NCBI GenBank assembly: GCA_029335875.2
Contig: JARJMZ020000015.1
Coordinates: forward strand, 45,419-109,418
Length of the DNA: 64,000 bases
Reading direction: 5' to 3'
DNA from: Thermoprotei archaeon
Lineage (GTDB): Archaea > Thermoproteota > Thermoprotei_A > Sulfolobales > Acidilobaceae
Each line of letters opens with the position of its first letter. Position 1 is the stretch's first letter. Made by a program: the position numbers and the translations under genes. The notes under the pieces are model-generated. The model saw only the letters and a program-made list of their open reading frames with translations, did no database searches and was not told the DNA's origin. Below, one piece after another: positions 16,889 through 25,842 of this stretch.

Positions 16889-17272
16889 CTAGCCCACCAC
16901 CCTGAACCCTCTCTCCTCAGCCGCCTTAACGATCTCAACCCTCTTCCTGAGGCCAACCGTTGAAGCCACGTAGATAACGTGCTTCCCAGGGTCTAGGCCC
17001 TCGAGGTCTTTAAGGCTCCTAACAACCACCGGCTTGAGCCCGCTAGGGTGGAGCCCCCTAAGAGCCCTCGGGGTCCTGTAGCCTATTTTAACCCTTGGCG
17101 GGTAGCCTTTAACCTCAAGCCTCATCTTACTATCGTTGCCTTTAGGCCTCCTCCAGCTATCCCTCCTCTCAAACTTCCAGAACTCCCAGGACAGGTATCT
17201 CATGAACCTAGGCTTCCACTTACCCTTTAGAGCCTCCCTCAGCCTCCTCCTCTCTCTAACAGCCTCTGACAT
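16889..17272 (-). CDS. rpl32e: Large ribosomal subunit protein eL32
   Basis: eL32 of 127 residues. The sequence contains the typical FMRYLSWEFWKFERRDSWRRP entry and GYRTPRALRGLHPSGLKPVVV core, ending with a VIYVASTVGLRKRVEIVKAAEERGFRVV helix-strand unit. It is placed between uL6 and eL19, the normal archaeal order, with single-nucleotide gaps on both sides. Confidence 0.96.
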   Translation of the reverse strand: MSEAVRERRRLREALKGKWKPRFMRYLSWEFWKFERRDSWRRPKGNDSKMRLEVKGYPPRVKIGYRTPRALRGLHPSGLKPVVVRSLKDLEGLDPGKHVIYVASTVGLRKRVEIVKAAEERGFRVVG

Positions 17273-17273
17273 G

Positions 17274-17828
17274 CTACATCACCTCCCTAGCGTAAATATA
17301 TATGCCGTCCACATACTTCCTCCTATCCCTACCCTTAACTCTAGTAGCGTTCTCGATGTTAGCCGCAGTTTGACCCACAAGCTCTATGTCGGAGCCTTCA
17401 ACAATAATATCCTGGCCTGAAACAGTAACCTTAACCCCGGACGGGATCTCCACATGCCTAACACTCTTCTCCCCCAGGAAGTTTGTTATGAGGAGCCTCC
17501 CCCTATCCACCCTAACGTTTATAGGGTAGTGGACGTAGATCACTTTAAGCTTATACCTAAACCCCCTAGTAACCCCAACGATCATGTTCTCAATATGGGA
17601 CGCTATAGAGCCGACGAGAGCCAGCCCCCTAGACTTGGGGAAGTAAGCCTCAACAACAACACTACCCCCCTCAACCCTAATACTAACGCCGCGGGCGAAA
17701 GAGAAGTCGCGCTCAACAACCCCACGGGGCCCCCTAACCCTAACCTTGAACCCTTCAACTTCAACGTTAACCCCTTCAGGCACCTCTACAGCCCTGCTAG
17801 CGTAGACCTCCCTAGGCACTAAAGCCAC
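17274..17828 (-). CDS. rpl6: Large ribosomal subunit protein uL6
   Basis: uL6 of 184 residues, two tandem alpha/beta repeats that bind 23S rRNA near the sarcin-ricin loop. Visible: VNVEVEGFKVRVRGPRGVVERDF in repeat 1 and VKVTVSGQDIIVEGSDIELVGQTAANIENATRVKGRDRR in repeat 2, both family-like. GTG start with an AGGTGG site. It is the first gene of the cluster here; the upstream part of the spc operon (uS8, uS14, uL5 and so on) is not adjacent, and the promoter lies in the short divergent gap to the DJ-1 gene. Confidence 0.95.
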   Translation of the reverse strand: MALVPREVYASRAVEVPEGVNVEVEGFKVRVRGPRGVVERDFSFARGVSIRVEGGSVVVEAYFPKSRGLALVGSIASHIENMIVGVTRGFRYKLKVIYVHYPINVRVDRGRLLITNFLGEKSVRHVEIPSGVKVTVSGQDIIVEGSDIELVGQTAANIENATRVKGRDRRKYVDGIYIYAREVM

Positions 17829-17904
17829 CTAATGCTTGAAACTATAAACTTAACCTTAAATACGATAAATAAAACCGGGCATAACCAGCTGAGGCATACT
17901 CCTA

Positions 17905-17918
17905 AAATATTTAAATTC
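17905..17918 (+). promoter_or_regulatory. TATA-like element for the DJ-1/PfpI gene
   Basis: AAAATATTTAAATT lies about 45 nt before the GTG at 17958. A start site about 25 nt downstream would leave a short leader containing GGGTG, supporting the GTG start over the far upstream ATG at 17832. Confidence 0.5.
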
Positions 17919-17957
17919 CGGGACTCCTATGAGGACTTTGAAGTAGGGTGTCCGGCC

Positions 17958-18536
17958 GTGCACCACGTTAAAATCCTCATAATAGGTGGTGATGCCGCAG
18001 AAGCTCTCGAAATATTCTACCCATACTTTAGGCTTAAAGAGGAAGGCTGGAGGGTTGACGTTGCAGCCCCCACCAGGAAAGCCCTTAGAACAGTAGTCCA
18101 CGATTTCGAGGAGGGCTGGGAAACATATACTGAGAAGCCAGGCTACAGGTTCCTGTGGGTCACAAAGACTCTGGCCGAGGTTAACCCTGACGATTACGAC
18201 GGCCTCGTAATCCCCGGGGGTAGGATGCCTGAATATGTGAGGGTTACCGCGGAGGAGGATTTAAAAAGGATAGTCACAAAGTTCTTCCAGGACAATAAGC
18301 CTATAGCAGCCATATGCCACGGCCCCCAGATACTGGCAGCTTTCAACCTCCTCAAGGGCAGGAAAGTGACCACATACATAGCTGTTAAGCCTGAGGCTGT
18401 GAACGCCGGGGCCACATGGGTTGATGAGGAGGTTGTAGTTGACGGTAACCTTGTGACTTCCAGAGCCTGGCCCGACAACCCAGCGTGGATGAGGGAGTTC
18501 ATTAAACTCGTCAAGGAGAGGGTTAAGACTTCTTAG
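17958..18536 (+). CDS. DJ-1/PfpI family protein
   Basis: A 192-residue class-I glutamine-amidotransferase-like protein of the DJ-1/PfpI/YhbO group, members of which act as deglycases, proteases or chaperones. The nucleophile elbow is IAAICHGPQILAA, with the catalytic Cys preceding His, and the supporting Glu lies in ILIIGGDAAEALEIFYP. The open frame reaches back to an ATG at 17832, but that extension is not homologous-looking and contains the promoter; the GTG (VHHVKILI) is preferred. Its stop overlaps the convergent thiDN gene by 4 nt. Confidence 0.9.
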   Translation: MHHVKILIIGGDAAEALEIFYPYFRLKEEGWRVDVAAPTRKALRTVVHDFEEGWETYTEKPGYRFLWVTKTLAEVNPDDYDGLVIPGGRMPEYVRVTAEEDLKRIVTKFFQDNKPIAAICHGPQILAAFNLLKGRKVTTYIAVKPEAVNAGATWVDEEVVVDGNLVTSRAWPDNPAWMREFIKLVKERVKTS

Positions 18537-19912
18537 AGCCTGGCCAGCTCTAAACCTATTCTAACTGTTTTTTCAGCCACCTCCCTAGCGTTTTTCCCGA
18601 ATATTTTCGTTATGGGCTCTTTCCCGTGGGCTCCATAGTCGTATATTACGTCCGGCACCTTGCCCCCAGCTCTCTCCACGGCCACCCTCATCCCCCACGG
18701 TATTGTGGCCCCCTCCGTCCTCCTAACTTCTTCGGGCTCCTCCCTCCTGTCATAGTAGCTCCACGTGTAGCCCAGCCTCTCCACAGCCTCCCTCACGTCA
18801 TCGCCATACCTTATGTTTATGGCAGACCTCACTTCAGGGTCGAAGTCCATGGCTACGAGGACAGCCCTAGCCACGTGGCTTGAAGCCCCAAACTCCGGCT
18901 TCCCGGGCACTGTTATCGCATCCTTAAACCTCCCAATCCTCCCAGGTATTCCAGCCACGTCCAGGGGGGTTCTAGCGTATGGTTTCGGGAGGGCCATGAC
19001 TATGTTAGTTTGAACCTCAGGTATGAGCCTGGCCACCACCCTAGAGTTGCTCTTGAGTATTTCAACAGCCCCCTCAAGCTCAACAAGCACATTATACCTC
19101 TCAGCTGGTATGGCAGCCCACGCTACCGGGTTCACGGGCCCGCGCCCTCCCCCGAGCTCGAGCCCATAGTCTACAGCCATGGTTATGAAATGCTTGGCCA
19201 CCCTAACAGCCTCCACAACACCCCTACCTTTAGCGAGCCCGGCAGCTATTGCTGCGGAGAAAGCGCAGCCGGTCCCGTGGTCCGTCCTCTTAGACAGCCT
19301 GGGGGCTTTGAACTCGTGGAACTCACCCTTATAATATAGGATATCGACAGACTCTAAACCTTCAAGGTGCCCGCCTTTAACCACCGAGGCCCCAGCCCCC
19401 AGCTCCTCAACTATTATCCTAGCAGCCTCCCTAGCATCGTTTAAAGTCCTAATAGTGAGCCCTGTCAGCCTCTCAGCCTCCATCCTGTTAGGGGTTATGA
19501 CAGTAGCTCTAGGCACTACCTCCTTCATTAGAGCCTCAACAGAATCCTCTCTAAGTAGGGGGGCTCCACTCTTAGCTATCATAACCGGGTCGACAACCAG
19601 GGGGAACCCGTACTTGTCCACAGTCCTAGCTACAGCCCTTATAATACCACTATTACTTAGCATCCCCGTCTTAGCGGCGTCAACACCTATATCGTCAGCC
19701 ACAGCCTCTATCTGGGCGGCGACAACCTCGGGGGGTATATCGTGGATAGCCCTAACCTCCCTAGTGTTCTGAGCTGTAATACTGGTGATCGCGGACATCC
19801 CGTGAACCCCCATGACGGCGAAAGTCTTCAAATCAGCCTGTATACCCGCGCCTCCACCACTATCGCTTCCAGCTATTGTGAGAGCTGTGGGCATAGGCTT
19901 CCTAAACGTCAA
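18533..19912 (-). CDS. thiDN: Bifunctional HMP kinase / thiamine phosphate synthase (ThiD-ThiN)
   Basis: A 459-residue two-domain thiamine biosynthesis enzyme. Residues about 7-265 are ThiD, the kinase that phosphorylates hydroxymethylpyrimidine ([55 protein letters not shown] anion-hole motif). Residues about 270-459 are ThiN, the archaeal thiamine phosphate synthase ([56 protein letters not shown]). This fusion is common in archaea lacking ThiE. A better start may be the ATG at 19894 (MPTALTIAG). It follows Twy1 on the same strand after 80 nt. Confidence 0.93.
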   Translation of the reverse strand: MTFRKPMPTALTIAGSDSGGGAGIQADLKTFAVMGVHGMSAITSITAQNTREVRAIHDIPPEVVAAQIEAVADDIGVDAAKTGMLSNSGIIRAVARTVDKYGFPLVVDPVMIAKSGAPLLREDSVEALMKEVVPRATVITPNRMEAERLTGLTIRTLNDAREAARIIVEELGAGASVVKGGHLEGLESVDILYYKGEFHEFKAPRLSKRTDHGTGCAFSAAIAAGLAKGRGVVEAVRVAKHFITMAVDYGLELGGGRGPVNPVAWAAIPAERYNVLVELEGAVEILKSNSRVVARLIPEVQTNIVMALPKPYARTPLDVAGIPGRIGRFKDAITVPGKPEFGASSHVARAVLVAMDFDPEVRSAINIRYGDDVREAVERLGYTWSYYDRREEPEEVRRTEGATIPWGMRVAVERAGGKVPDVIYDYGAHGKEPITKIFGKNAREVAEKTVRIGLELARL

Positions 19913-19992
19913 CCCTTAACACCCACCCATCTAAAATTAAACTGTGTTAATAAGCAGATTAATAACTATGTTATACAGCTAGTGGGGAGGGT

Positions 19993-21075
19993 TTAGGGCA
20001 TGGTATCCGGGTCGTAGTCGTCATATTCCCCTATAGTGTCCGGCTCCGGGGTCTTAAGGCCTAGGGGGCACCCCTTACCCAGCCTTATGGGTTCGGGGAT
20101 CGAGCTTAGGAGAACCACCCTGCTAGCCCTACTCTCCCCTATTAGTGGGTATCCCGTGTATTCTGAGAGTTTCAGGCCCACGCTCTTCACATACTCGTGC
20201 TCCGCCATGTTATCCTTAAACAGCCTATACCTGCTAGAGCCAAGCCACATGTAGGATTTAATCTCTATATATGTGGGCCTAGCAATCTCCACGAGCTTCG
20301 CGAAACCCCTCAAAGCCTCATCGCCATCGTTGAACCCCTTAACAAGGGTTATCCTAATAACTGTTGGGCTCGTGAAACTAGGCATCAACTCGAGGGTTTC
20401 AACAGTCAACTCCCAAGCCCTCGGAACTAGGGGGCGCGTGAAATAGTCATAGCTCCTCTTATCCCAAGCCTCTAAGCTAACGTAAAGCTGGCCGGGCTCC
20501 TCATCAAGGTTTGCGAGGACGTCAGGCCTAACACCCCTAGTAACTAGGAACGTTGTCATCCCCCTCCTGTGGACCTCCTTTATAAACTCGGAGAGTAGGG
20601 GGTACAGGGTGGGCTCCCCGGTCAAGCTTAGAGTTAAATGAGCAGGGTTCATAGCCTCCTCTATGAGCTTGGGGTCCGCTTTCGGGTGCCCCTTATACCC
20701 GCTCATAAGCCTCCTATGGGCTTTTATAAGCTCGTCTACAAGCATCTTAGGGTCGTCGTAGAAGGGCATCTTAGTCTCATCCATGTCAACGCCCAGGTCT
20801 TGAGGCCTTATCCTCCAACAGTGCATGCAAGCGTTCCAGCACCAGAAAGCTGAGGGGCTCATCTGTATATCCCTATGACTCTCTATCCCATAGAACTTGC
20901 ACTTGTAACAGTGCCTCCCGTCGATCATAGCCCTGTGGGTCCAATAACATTTCTTGACAACAGTATGCCTCCCCACGAAATGATACTTCTGCTTCACCAT
21001 CCTATCCACTAAGGGCATCCACTTCTCAGGAATGCCCCCGGGTAATAATGTGGCCTGCCACCCCCTAGCCAGCAT
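19993..21075 (-). CDS. taw1: tRNA 4-demethylwyosine synthase (Taw1/Twy1)
   Basis: Radical-SAM enzyme that builds the tricyclic wyosine base at position 37 of tRNA-Phe from N1-methylguanosine and pyruvate. The 360-residue protein shows the radical-SAM cysteine motif CWNACMHC (about residues 79-86), plus the extra upstream cysteines in CYWTHRAMIDGRHCYKCKFYG that ligate the second cluster. Also SLTGEPTLYP and SLEAWDKRSYDYFTRPLVPRAW, typical of Twy1. Length fits the archaeal form without flavodoxin domain. It is 11 nt downstream of trxB. Confidence 0.95.
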   Translation of the reverse strand: MLARGWQATLLPGGIPEKWMPLVDRMVKQKYHFVGRHTVVKKCYWTHRAMIDGRHCYKCKFYGIESHRDIQMSPSAFWCWNACMHCWRIRPQDLGVDMDETKMPFYDDPKMLVDELIKAHRRLMSGYKGHPKADPKLIEEAMNPAHLTLSLTGEPTLYPLLSEFIKEVHRRGMTTFLVTRGVRPDVLANLDEEPGQLYVSLEAWDKRSYDYFTRPLVPRAWELTVETLELMPSFTSPTVIRITLVKGFNDGDEALRGFAKLVEIARPTYIEIKSYMWLGSSRYRLFKDNMAEHEYVKSVGLKLSEYTGYPLIGESRASRVVLLSSIPEPIRLGKGCPLGLKTPEPDTIGEYDDYDPDTMP

Positions 21076-21086
21076 TAACCCCTATT

Positions 21087-22082
21087 TTATGTCCTATCAG
21101 GCGATCTATATAAGCCTTTCTCTATAAGGTACTGGTATGCGCTATAAGCAGCCACAGCCCCCGTGGCTGCAGCCGTCACTATCTGCCTAAACCCCCTCCA
21201 CGTGCTTATAGCGTCGCCGGCAGCAAACACTCCGGGGATGTTAGTTCTCATCCACTCGTCAACCTTAACATAGCCGTAGTCGTCCGTCTCTAAACCTATA
21301 CTCTTAAAGAATTCTATGGAGGGCTCAAAGCCTATCTCTATGAAAACCCCTTCAACGTCGAGCACCTTCTCCTCCCCTGTAGCCTTGTTTAAGACTTTAA
21401 CAGCCCTAACAGCTTCACCACCTATTATCTCTGTCACTACACTGTTCAAGAGAAACTCCACGTTACCCCTACTTTTAACATCAGCGACCAAGAATGGTTT
21501 AGCCCTGAAAGAGTCCCTCCTATGGATCAAGTAGACTCTACCCACATAGCTGCTAAGGAGGCTAGCCCCCTCCAGGGCCGAGTCCCCCCCGCCAACAACA
21601 GCCACAGCTTTACTACCCTTAAAGAGGGGGGCGTCGCAAACGCTACAATAGCTAACCCCTTTACCTACAAGCTCCTCCTCTCCAGGGACTCCCAGCTTCC
21701 TCCTCCTAGCGCCTACTGCTAGGAGGACAGTGTTAGCGTAGACCTCCACGCCCCCCGTCCCTGTTACTTTAAAAGTGGAGTCCCCAACCCTCTCCACACC
21801 CTTAACCTCAACACCCCAGACTACGTTAACCCCAAAGGATTCAGCGTGCTTCCTAAACTTCTCCACAAGCTCCGAGGCCTGTATGCGGCCGAGGCCCGGG
21901 TAGTCTTCAACCCAATTGGTTAGGTTCAGCTGCCCCCCCACATCTACCGTTAAAACAACTGTTTTAAGTAGGAACCTCGAAGCGTATATGGCTGCGGACA
22001 GCCCTGCAGGCCCGCCCCCCACTATGACCAGGTCGAAGCTCTCCCCCCTCTTAACTTTAGGCCTCCCTATTCTTAGAGACAT
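21087..22082 (-). CDS. trxB: Thioredoxin reductase (NAD(P)H-FAD)
   Basis: A 331-residue flavoprotein disulfide reductase. It has the FAD Rossmann motif VIVGGGPAGLSAAIYA, the redox-active CSVC pair (about residue 145), the second nucleotide motif VAVVGGGDSALEGASLL and the C-terminal GVFAAGDAIS FAD motif. It would keep thioredoxin or a glutaredoxin-like partner reduced. The promoter on the minus strand has AAATTTAAAAC about 30-45 nt upstream of the ATG; just beyond lies a solitary CRISPR-like repeat (22171-22195). Confidence 0.94.
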   Translation of the reverse strand: MSLRIGRPKVKRGESFDLVIVGGGPAGLSAAIYASRFLLKTVVLTVDVGGQLNLTNWVEDYPGLGRIQASELVEKFRKHAESFGVNVVWGVEVKGVERVGDSTFKVTGTGGVEVYANTVLLAVGARRRKLGVPGEEELVGKGVSYCSVCDAPLFKGSKAVAVVGGGDSALEGASLLSSYVGRVYLIHRRDSFRAKPFLVADVKSRGNVEFLLNSVVTEIIGGEAVRAVKVLNKATGEEKVLDVEGVFIEIGFEPSIEFFKSIGLETDDYGYVKVDEWMRTNIPGVFAAGDAISTWRGFRQIVTAAATGAVAAYSAYQYLIEKGLYRSPDRT

Positions 22083-22170
22083 TTAGAACCCCATAGCTAT
22101 GGGCGAGACGACTAAAAGTTTTAAATTTGAAGCGTTTCACAACCCCAAGTTTAACATTAAAGTTGGAGCC

Positions 22171-22195
22171 CCAAACCCCTAGAGGGGATGGAAAG
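22171..22195 (+). repeat. Solitary CRISPR-like repeat copy
   Basis: A 25-nt segment with CCCCTAGAGGGGATGGAAAG aligns with the 7.26-kb repeat (CCCTAAAGGGAATAGAAAG), keeping the dyad and GAAAG end. It lies between trxB and aEF1B with no second copy nearby. Confidence 0.45.
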
Positions 22196-22203
22196 AAGGG
22201 AGC

Positions 22204-22482
22204 CTATATTCTGTGGACTACCTCTACCTCGACTTCTTCAACTCCCTCAACACTTTTTATAACGCTCTCCAGCTCCTCAGTGCCCCCCTCAGTCTCCTCG
22301 GGCATGGTTATGATGACCCTTAAAGCTTTATAGCCGAAGGCTATGGGTACTTCCCCGCTCCCCACGAGGCTATACTGGGGCGGTAGGCTGGAGCGTATTC
22401 TCTCTCTTAGATCGTTAATATCCACGTCAACCCCCGTGGGGAATACTCTAACAGCTACCGCTACCCTAGCCATGGAGCCCAC
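22204..22482 (-). CDS. ef1b: Elongation factor 1-beta (aEF1B)
   Basis: Guanine nucleotide exchange factor for aEF1A, 92 residues, the usual archaeal length. The fold is seen in VAVAVRVFPTGVDVDINDLRERIRSSL at the N-terminus, IAFGYKALRVIITMPEETEG in the middle and a terminal SVEGVEEVEVEVVHRI strand. A second in-frame ATG (MARVAV, 22473) may be the real start. It is the partner of the zinc-ribbon gene immediately upstream, an arrangement frequent in archaea. Confidence 0.93.
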   Translation of the reverse strand: MGSMARVAVAVRVFPTGVDVDINDLRERIRSSLPPQYSLVGSGEVPIAFGYKALRVIITMPEETEGGTEELESVIKSVEGVEEVEVEVVHRI

Positions 22483-22483
22483 C

Positions 22484-22702
22484 CTAGGGGCCTTCGAACC
22501 CGCAGTTCGGGCACTTATATGTTATCATCTGGGTTCTACACTTGTTACACCGCCATAATAGCATTACGCCGCAGTTGGGGCAGTAAAAGGAGACAGCTCT
22601 CTCCGACGGGTTTACAGGCTTGCCGCAGCTTATGCATGTTGGGGGCTCCACGCTATCGTATATGCTTACTCTACCCAGTTTAGATACTCCCCTGGCGGCC
22701 AA
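22484..22702 (-). CDS. Small zinc-ribbon RNA-binding protein
   Basis: A 72-residue protein with four CxxC knuckles: CISC, CPNC, CNKC and CPNC, forming two zinc-ribbon units. It belongs to the archaeal zinc-ribbon family usually found directly before aEF1B and annotated as zinc finger/RNA-binding protein; its role is probably in translation but is not established. One nucleotide separates it from the aEF1B start. Confidence 0.88.
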   Translation of the reverse strand: MAARGVSKLGRVSIYDSVEPPTCISCGKPVNPSERAVSFYCPNCGVMLLWRCNKCRTQMITYKCPNCGFEGP

Positions 22703-22748
22703 AGGGCGTACACCTAGCCCTGCTTTTACATGGAAACCTTTTAAGCAA

Positions 22749-23621
22749 CTATAAAACCTTACTTATGAGGCTCGGTATCTCGAACGGCGTTCTAGCTACG
22801 CGCACCCCAGCTTTCTCTAGGGCTCTAACTTTACTCTCATAGCCTCCCTCGCCCATCATTATTATAGCCCCGGCGTGGCCCATCCTCTTACCTGGGGGCG
22901 CTGTCCTGCCGGCTACGAAGGCTACTACTGGCTTAGTGAACCTGCCCTCTACTATCATCCTGGCAGCTCTCTCCTCCATGTCCCCTCCTATCTCGCCTAG
23001 TAGTATTAGGGCTTTAGTCTCAGGGTCTTCCTCGAAAAGCTTCATAGCCTCTGTGAAGGTGAGCCCTACTATGGGGTCTCCGCCTATCCCTATGACAGTG
23101 GACTGGCCTATACCCTCCTTTGTCAGAGCGCTTGCAACCTCATATGTTAGGGTGCCGCTCCTGGAAACTATACCTACAGGCCCCCTCGTGAACACGTGGC
23201 CCGGCATTATTCCAACCTTAGACTCCCCCGGTGTTATGACGCCGGGGCAGTTGGGCCCCACTATTACAGAGCCTTTCCTTTTAGCGTAGTCTACAAGCTT
23301 CAGGGTGTCGTGTACTGGGATCCCCTCGGTTATGATGACTACGAGCTTCAAGCCGGCGTCTATAGCCTCGTAAGCAGCGTCAGGGGCGAACCTTGAGGGG
23401 ACGAATATTATTGAAGTGTTTACCTCAGGGTGCTCTTCTAAGGCTTCAGCAACGCTATCGTAGACTTTGACCCCGTGAACATCCGAGCCCCCCCTACCAG
23501 GGGTCACCCCGGCGGCTATCCTAGTGCCATAGTCTAGCATGAGCCTGGTGTGGAAAGAGCCCTCCCTACCAGTTATCCCCTGAACTAATACTACAGTGTT
23601 CTTATCGACTAGAATGGCCAT
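22749..23621 (-). CDS. sucD: Succinyl-CoA ligase alpha subunit
   Basis: Alpha subunit of succinyl-CoA synthetase (ADP- or GDP-forming), linking succinyl-CoA cleavage to NTP synthesis in the citric acid cycle or related pathways. The 290-residue protein has the CoA-binding Rossmann start [24 protein letters not shown], the [20 protein letters not shown] loop and the phospho-histidine motif KRMGHAGAI. The frame extends 15 codons upstream into sucC, but the ATG at 23621, 4 nt after the sucC stop, gives the normal N-terminus MAILVDKNT. Confidence 0.96.
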   Translation of the reverse strand: MAILVDKNTVVLVQGITGREGSFHTRLMLDYGTRIAAGVTPGRGGSDVHGVKVYDSVAEALEEHPEVNTSIIFVPSRFAPDAAYEAIDAGLKLVVIITEGIPVHDTLKLVDYAKRKGSVIVGPNCPGVITPGESKVGIMPGHVFTRGPVGIVSRSGTLTYEVASALTKEGIGQSTVIGIGGDPIVGLTFTEAMKLFEEDPETKALILLGEIGGDMEERAARMIVEGRFTKPVVAFVAGRTAPPGKRMGHAGAIIMMGEGGYESKVRALEKAGVRVARTPFEIPSLISKVL

Positions 23622-23625
23622 AGCC

Positions 23626-24771
23626 TCACACCCCCCTAGCGGCTTCAATAGCGTCTCTAACAGCATCTATAGGGTTATCGTATACTTTTATCCCAGCCTC
23701 CCTAAGCATTCTTCTCCCCTCCTCCTCCCTAGTCCCTGAGAGCCTGACGAACACGGGTTTAGGCGCGCCCTTATGCTCCTTCAAGGCTTCAAGGATCCCC
23801 CTGGCAACCTCGTCGCACCTAGTTATGCCGCCGAAAATGTTTATGAAGACACTCCTAGCCTTAGGGTATTCTAGGAGCACGAGTAGGGCTCTCTTAACCC
23901 TCTCAGAGCTAGCCCCACCCCCTATGTCTAGGAAGTTCGCTGGAACCCCCCCATGCTCGTATACTAAGTCCATGCTCGTCATTGTTAGCCCGGCACCGTT
24001 ACCTATGACCCCCACAGTACCCTCCAGCTCAACGAAAGCCATCCCAAAACCCCTAGCCTTAGACTCCCAGACACTAGTCTCGCCGCCCTCCACCCTCTCC
24101 ACAGCGAGCTCCGGGTGCTTGTAGGAGGCGTTATCATCAACTATGATCCTAGCGTCTAAAGCCACGAACCTACCGTCAACTAATGTTAGAGGGTTTGACT
24201 CGACAAGCTCAGCATCATAGTCTATGAAGATCTTGTAAAGGGCTTGGAGGAAGGATGCGAAGCCCTGCTGCAGTTCTCTAGGTAAGCCCAGCCTCATAGC
24301 TATGCTCCTAGCCTCATAACTCCTAAGCCCCACGTTGAAATCCGCGCTATGCCTCACAATACTCTCAGGCTTCTCTCTAGCGATCTCCTCAATGTCAACG
24401 CCGCCATAGAGGCTTGCCAGCACGGCAACCCCCCTATTCCCCCTATCTAAGGTTACGGCAGCGTAAAACTCTCTAGTATGGCTTACAGCTTTCTCAACAA
24501 GGACATACCTGGGCTTTAAACCTTTTATGGGGTGCTCGAAAAGCCTATAAACAATGTCTACAGCCTCGTCAACACTATTAGCCAACCTAATACCCCCAGC
24601 CTTACCCCTACCCGCCACTAGAACCTGGCTCTTAGCTACAAGAGGAGGCTCAAGGCCGGAGCCGAGAATCTTAGCCTTCACATCCTCACCCTTCTCCACA
24701 ACAACACCTGGAGGGGTCTCAACCCCATATCTCCTCAATATGCTTTTAGCCTCAAACTCGTAAAGCTTCAA
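23626..24771 (-). CDS. sucC: Succinyl-CoA ligase beta subunit
   Basis: ATP-grasp beta subunit, 381 residues. Family motifs: [16 protein letters not shown] start, [22 protein letters not shown] nucleotide-binding segment, [19 protein letters not shown] metal site, [15 protein letters not shown] and [29 protein letters not shown] in the CoA-facing domain. Start codon TTG. A TATA-like AAGTTTAAAGG lies about 35-45 nt upstream. It is followed at once by sucD. Confidence 0.96.
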   Translation of the reverse strand: MKLYEFEAKSILRRYGVETPPGVVVEKGEDVKAKILGSGLEPPLVAKSQVLVAGRGKAGGIRLANSVDEAVDIVYRLFEHPIKGLKPRYVLVEKAVSHTREFYAAVTLDRGNRGVAVLASLYGGVDIEEIAREKPESIVRHSADFNVGLRSYEARSIAMRLGLPRELQQGFASFLQALYKIFIDYDAELVESNPLTLVDGRFVALDARIIVDDNASYKHPELAVERVEGGETSVWESKARGFGMAFVELEGTVGVIGNGAGLTMTSMDLVYEHGGVPANFLDIGGGASSERVKRALLVLLEYPKARSVFINIFGGITRCDEVARGILEALKEHKGAPKPVFVRLSGTREEEGRRMLREAGIKVYDNPIDAVRDAIEAARGV

Positions 24772-24911
24772 CTAGAGACACCATTATAAGAGCGCCGCTA
24801 AATACCTTTAAACTTTCAGTTTCCAGATAAAGCGTTAAGCCCCCTCAAACACTGCATACACACACCTTAAAACTCGGGGCGTGAACCTTCAAACCCGGGG
24901 GGTCGGCGGGA

Positions 24912-25490
24912 GTGCCTAGGGTTGAGAGGGGGCTTAAAGTTATACCTATAGAGGCTGTTCTCAACCTTAGAGACGAGGATCTTGAGGGTCTAGTAGCGTG
25001 GGCTTTAAAAGTTAAGGCCTTAACTATAACAGCCCCCTCCATAGTCTACGTAGAATGCGGAGGGGGGCTCCGCTATGTTCTAGGCATTGGGAGCCTGGTG
25101 GTGGGGGAGGAGCCCCCCTTCAACCTCAAATACTTCGTTATAAGCAGGGTTTCATGGGTAGACGGGTGCTTCGCGGGGGTCGGGAGCCCCTCCCTGGAGG
25201 TTTCTAGAGGTGATAGTGTGAAGCTCTCCGGAACTATAAGGGCCCTTGATTTTAAAGACCCTGTAGCTTTGCTGGTTAACGGCGTTAGCGGGGAGCATAG
25301 TGTAGCCCTAGCTGGGCCCCCAAGCCGCCGGGGGGCTATAGCTACACTAGATGATAACCCTGTGTTGTACAAGTCCAGCCGGGGATACGTGTCCCTTCTA
25401 GTGTCTGGGGAGGGCGCGCGGAGGATTTCATATATAGCTCCACTCATATCTTCCTGTTCCACTGTGGGAGGGGAGGTTTTTGAGGATTAG
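24912..25490 (+). CDS. Unknown protein upstream of the cdc48 cluster
   Basis: A 192-residue protein with no recognised family. Mixed alpha/beta content; strands TITAPSIVYVEC, YVLGIGSLVVG and FVISRVSWVDGCF and a Cys-poor C-terminus (SSCSTVGGEVFED). Codon use is normal and the GTG start has a GCGGG upstream, so it is probably real. It overlaps the following winged-helix gene by 11 nt, and both precede cdc48 on the same strand, so a shared transcript is likely. Probably a lineage-restricted archaeal protein. Confidence 0.65.
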   Translation: MPRVERGLKVIPIEAVLNLRDEDLEGLVAWALKVKALTITAPSIVYVECGGGLRYVLGIGSLVVGEEPPFNLKYFVISRVSWVDGCFAGVGSPSLEVSRGDSVKLSGTIRALDFKDPVALLVNGVSGEHSVALAGPPSRRGAIATLDDNPVLYKSSRGYVSLLVSGEGARRISYIAPLISSCSTVGGEVFED

Positions 25491-25764
25491 GAGGAGGGAG
25501 TTGGCCGCCGCGTTCATGCTATACAGGCTTTATGGAGCCTCGAAAGTTAACATGGGGGAGGCTTTAGATACTTTGAAGGGGGAGTTTTGCGTTACGAGGA
25601 GGACTGCTGTTAACATTGTGAGAAGGCTGGGCAAGCTCGGCTTCTTAAGGGTTTTAATAGAGGGGGGTAGCTTGAAGGTTGAAATAATGGATCCAGTGAG
25701 CGTCCTCGAAGCTAGAACTATGGATTACGTGAAGTCTAGGAGGGAAAAGTGCACGCCAAAGTAG
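25480..25764 (+). CDS. Small winged-helix protein
   Basis: A 94-residue basic protein consistent with a winged-helix DNA-binding fold: helix 1 RRELAAAFMLYRLYGASKVNMGEALDTL, recognition helix TRRTAVNIVRRLGKLGFLRV, and a wing-like IEGGSLKVEIMD. A Cys at FCV and at REKC are isolated. Overlaps the previous gene by 11 nt (TTG start), so the two are coupled. May regulate the cluster, but no target is known. Confidence 0.65.
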   Translation: MRIRRRELAAAFMLYRLYGASKVNMGEALDTLKGEFCVTRRTAVNIVRRLGKLGFLRVLIEGGSLKVEIMDPVSVLEARTMDYVKSRREKCTPK

Positions 25765-25842
25765 GAGCGTATAGTTAGGGTAGAGTCTGCTTTAAAGTTC
25801 TTAAGGCTTCTAGAAGCCTACTGTTCTACTCGGAGATCTATA

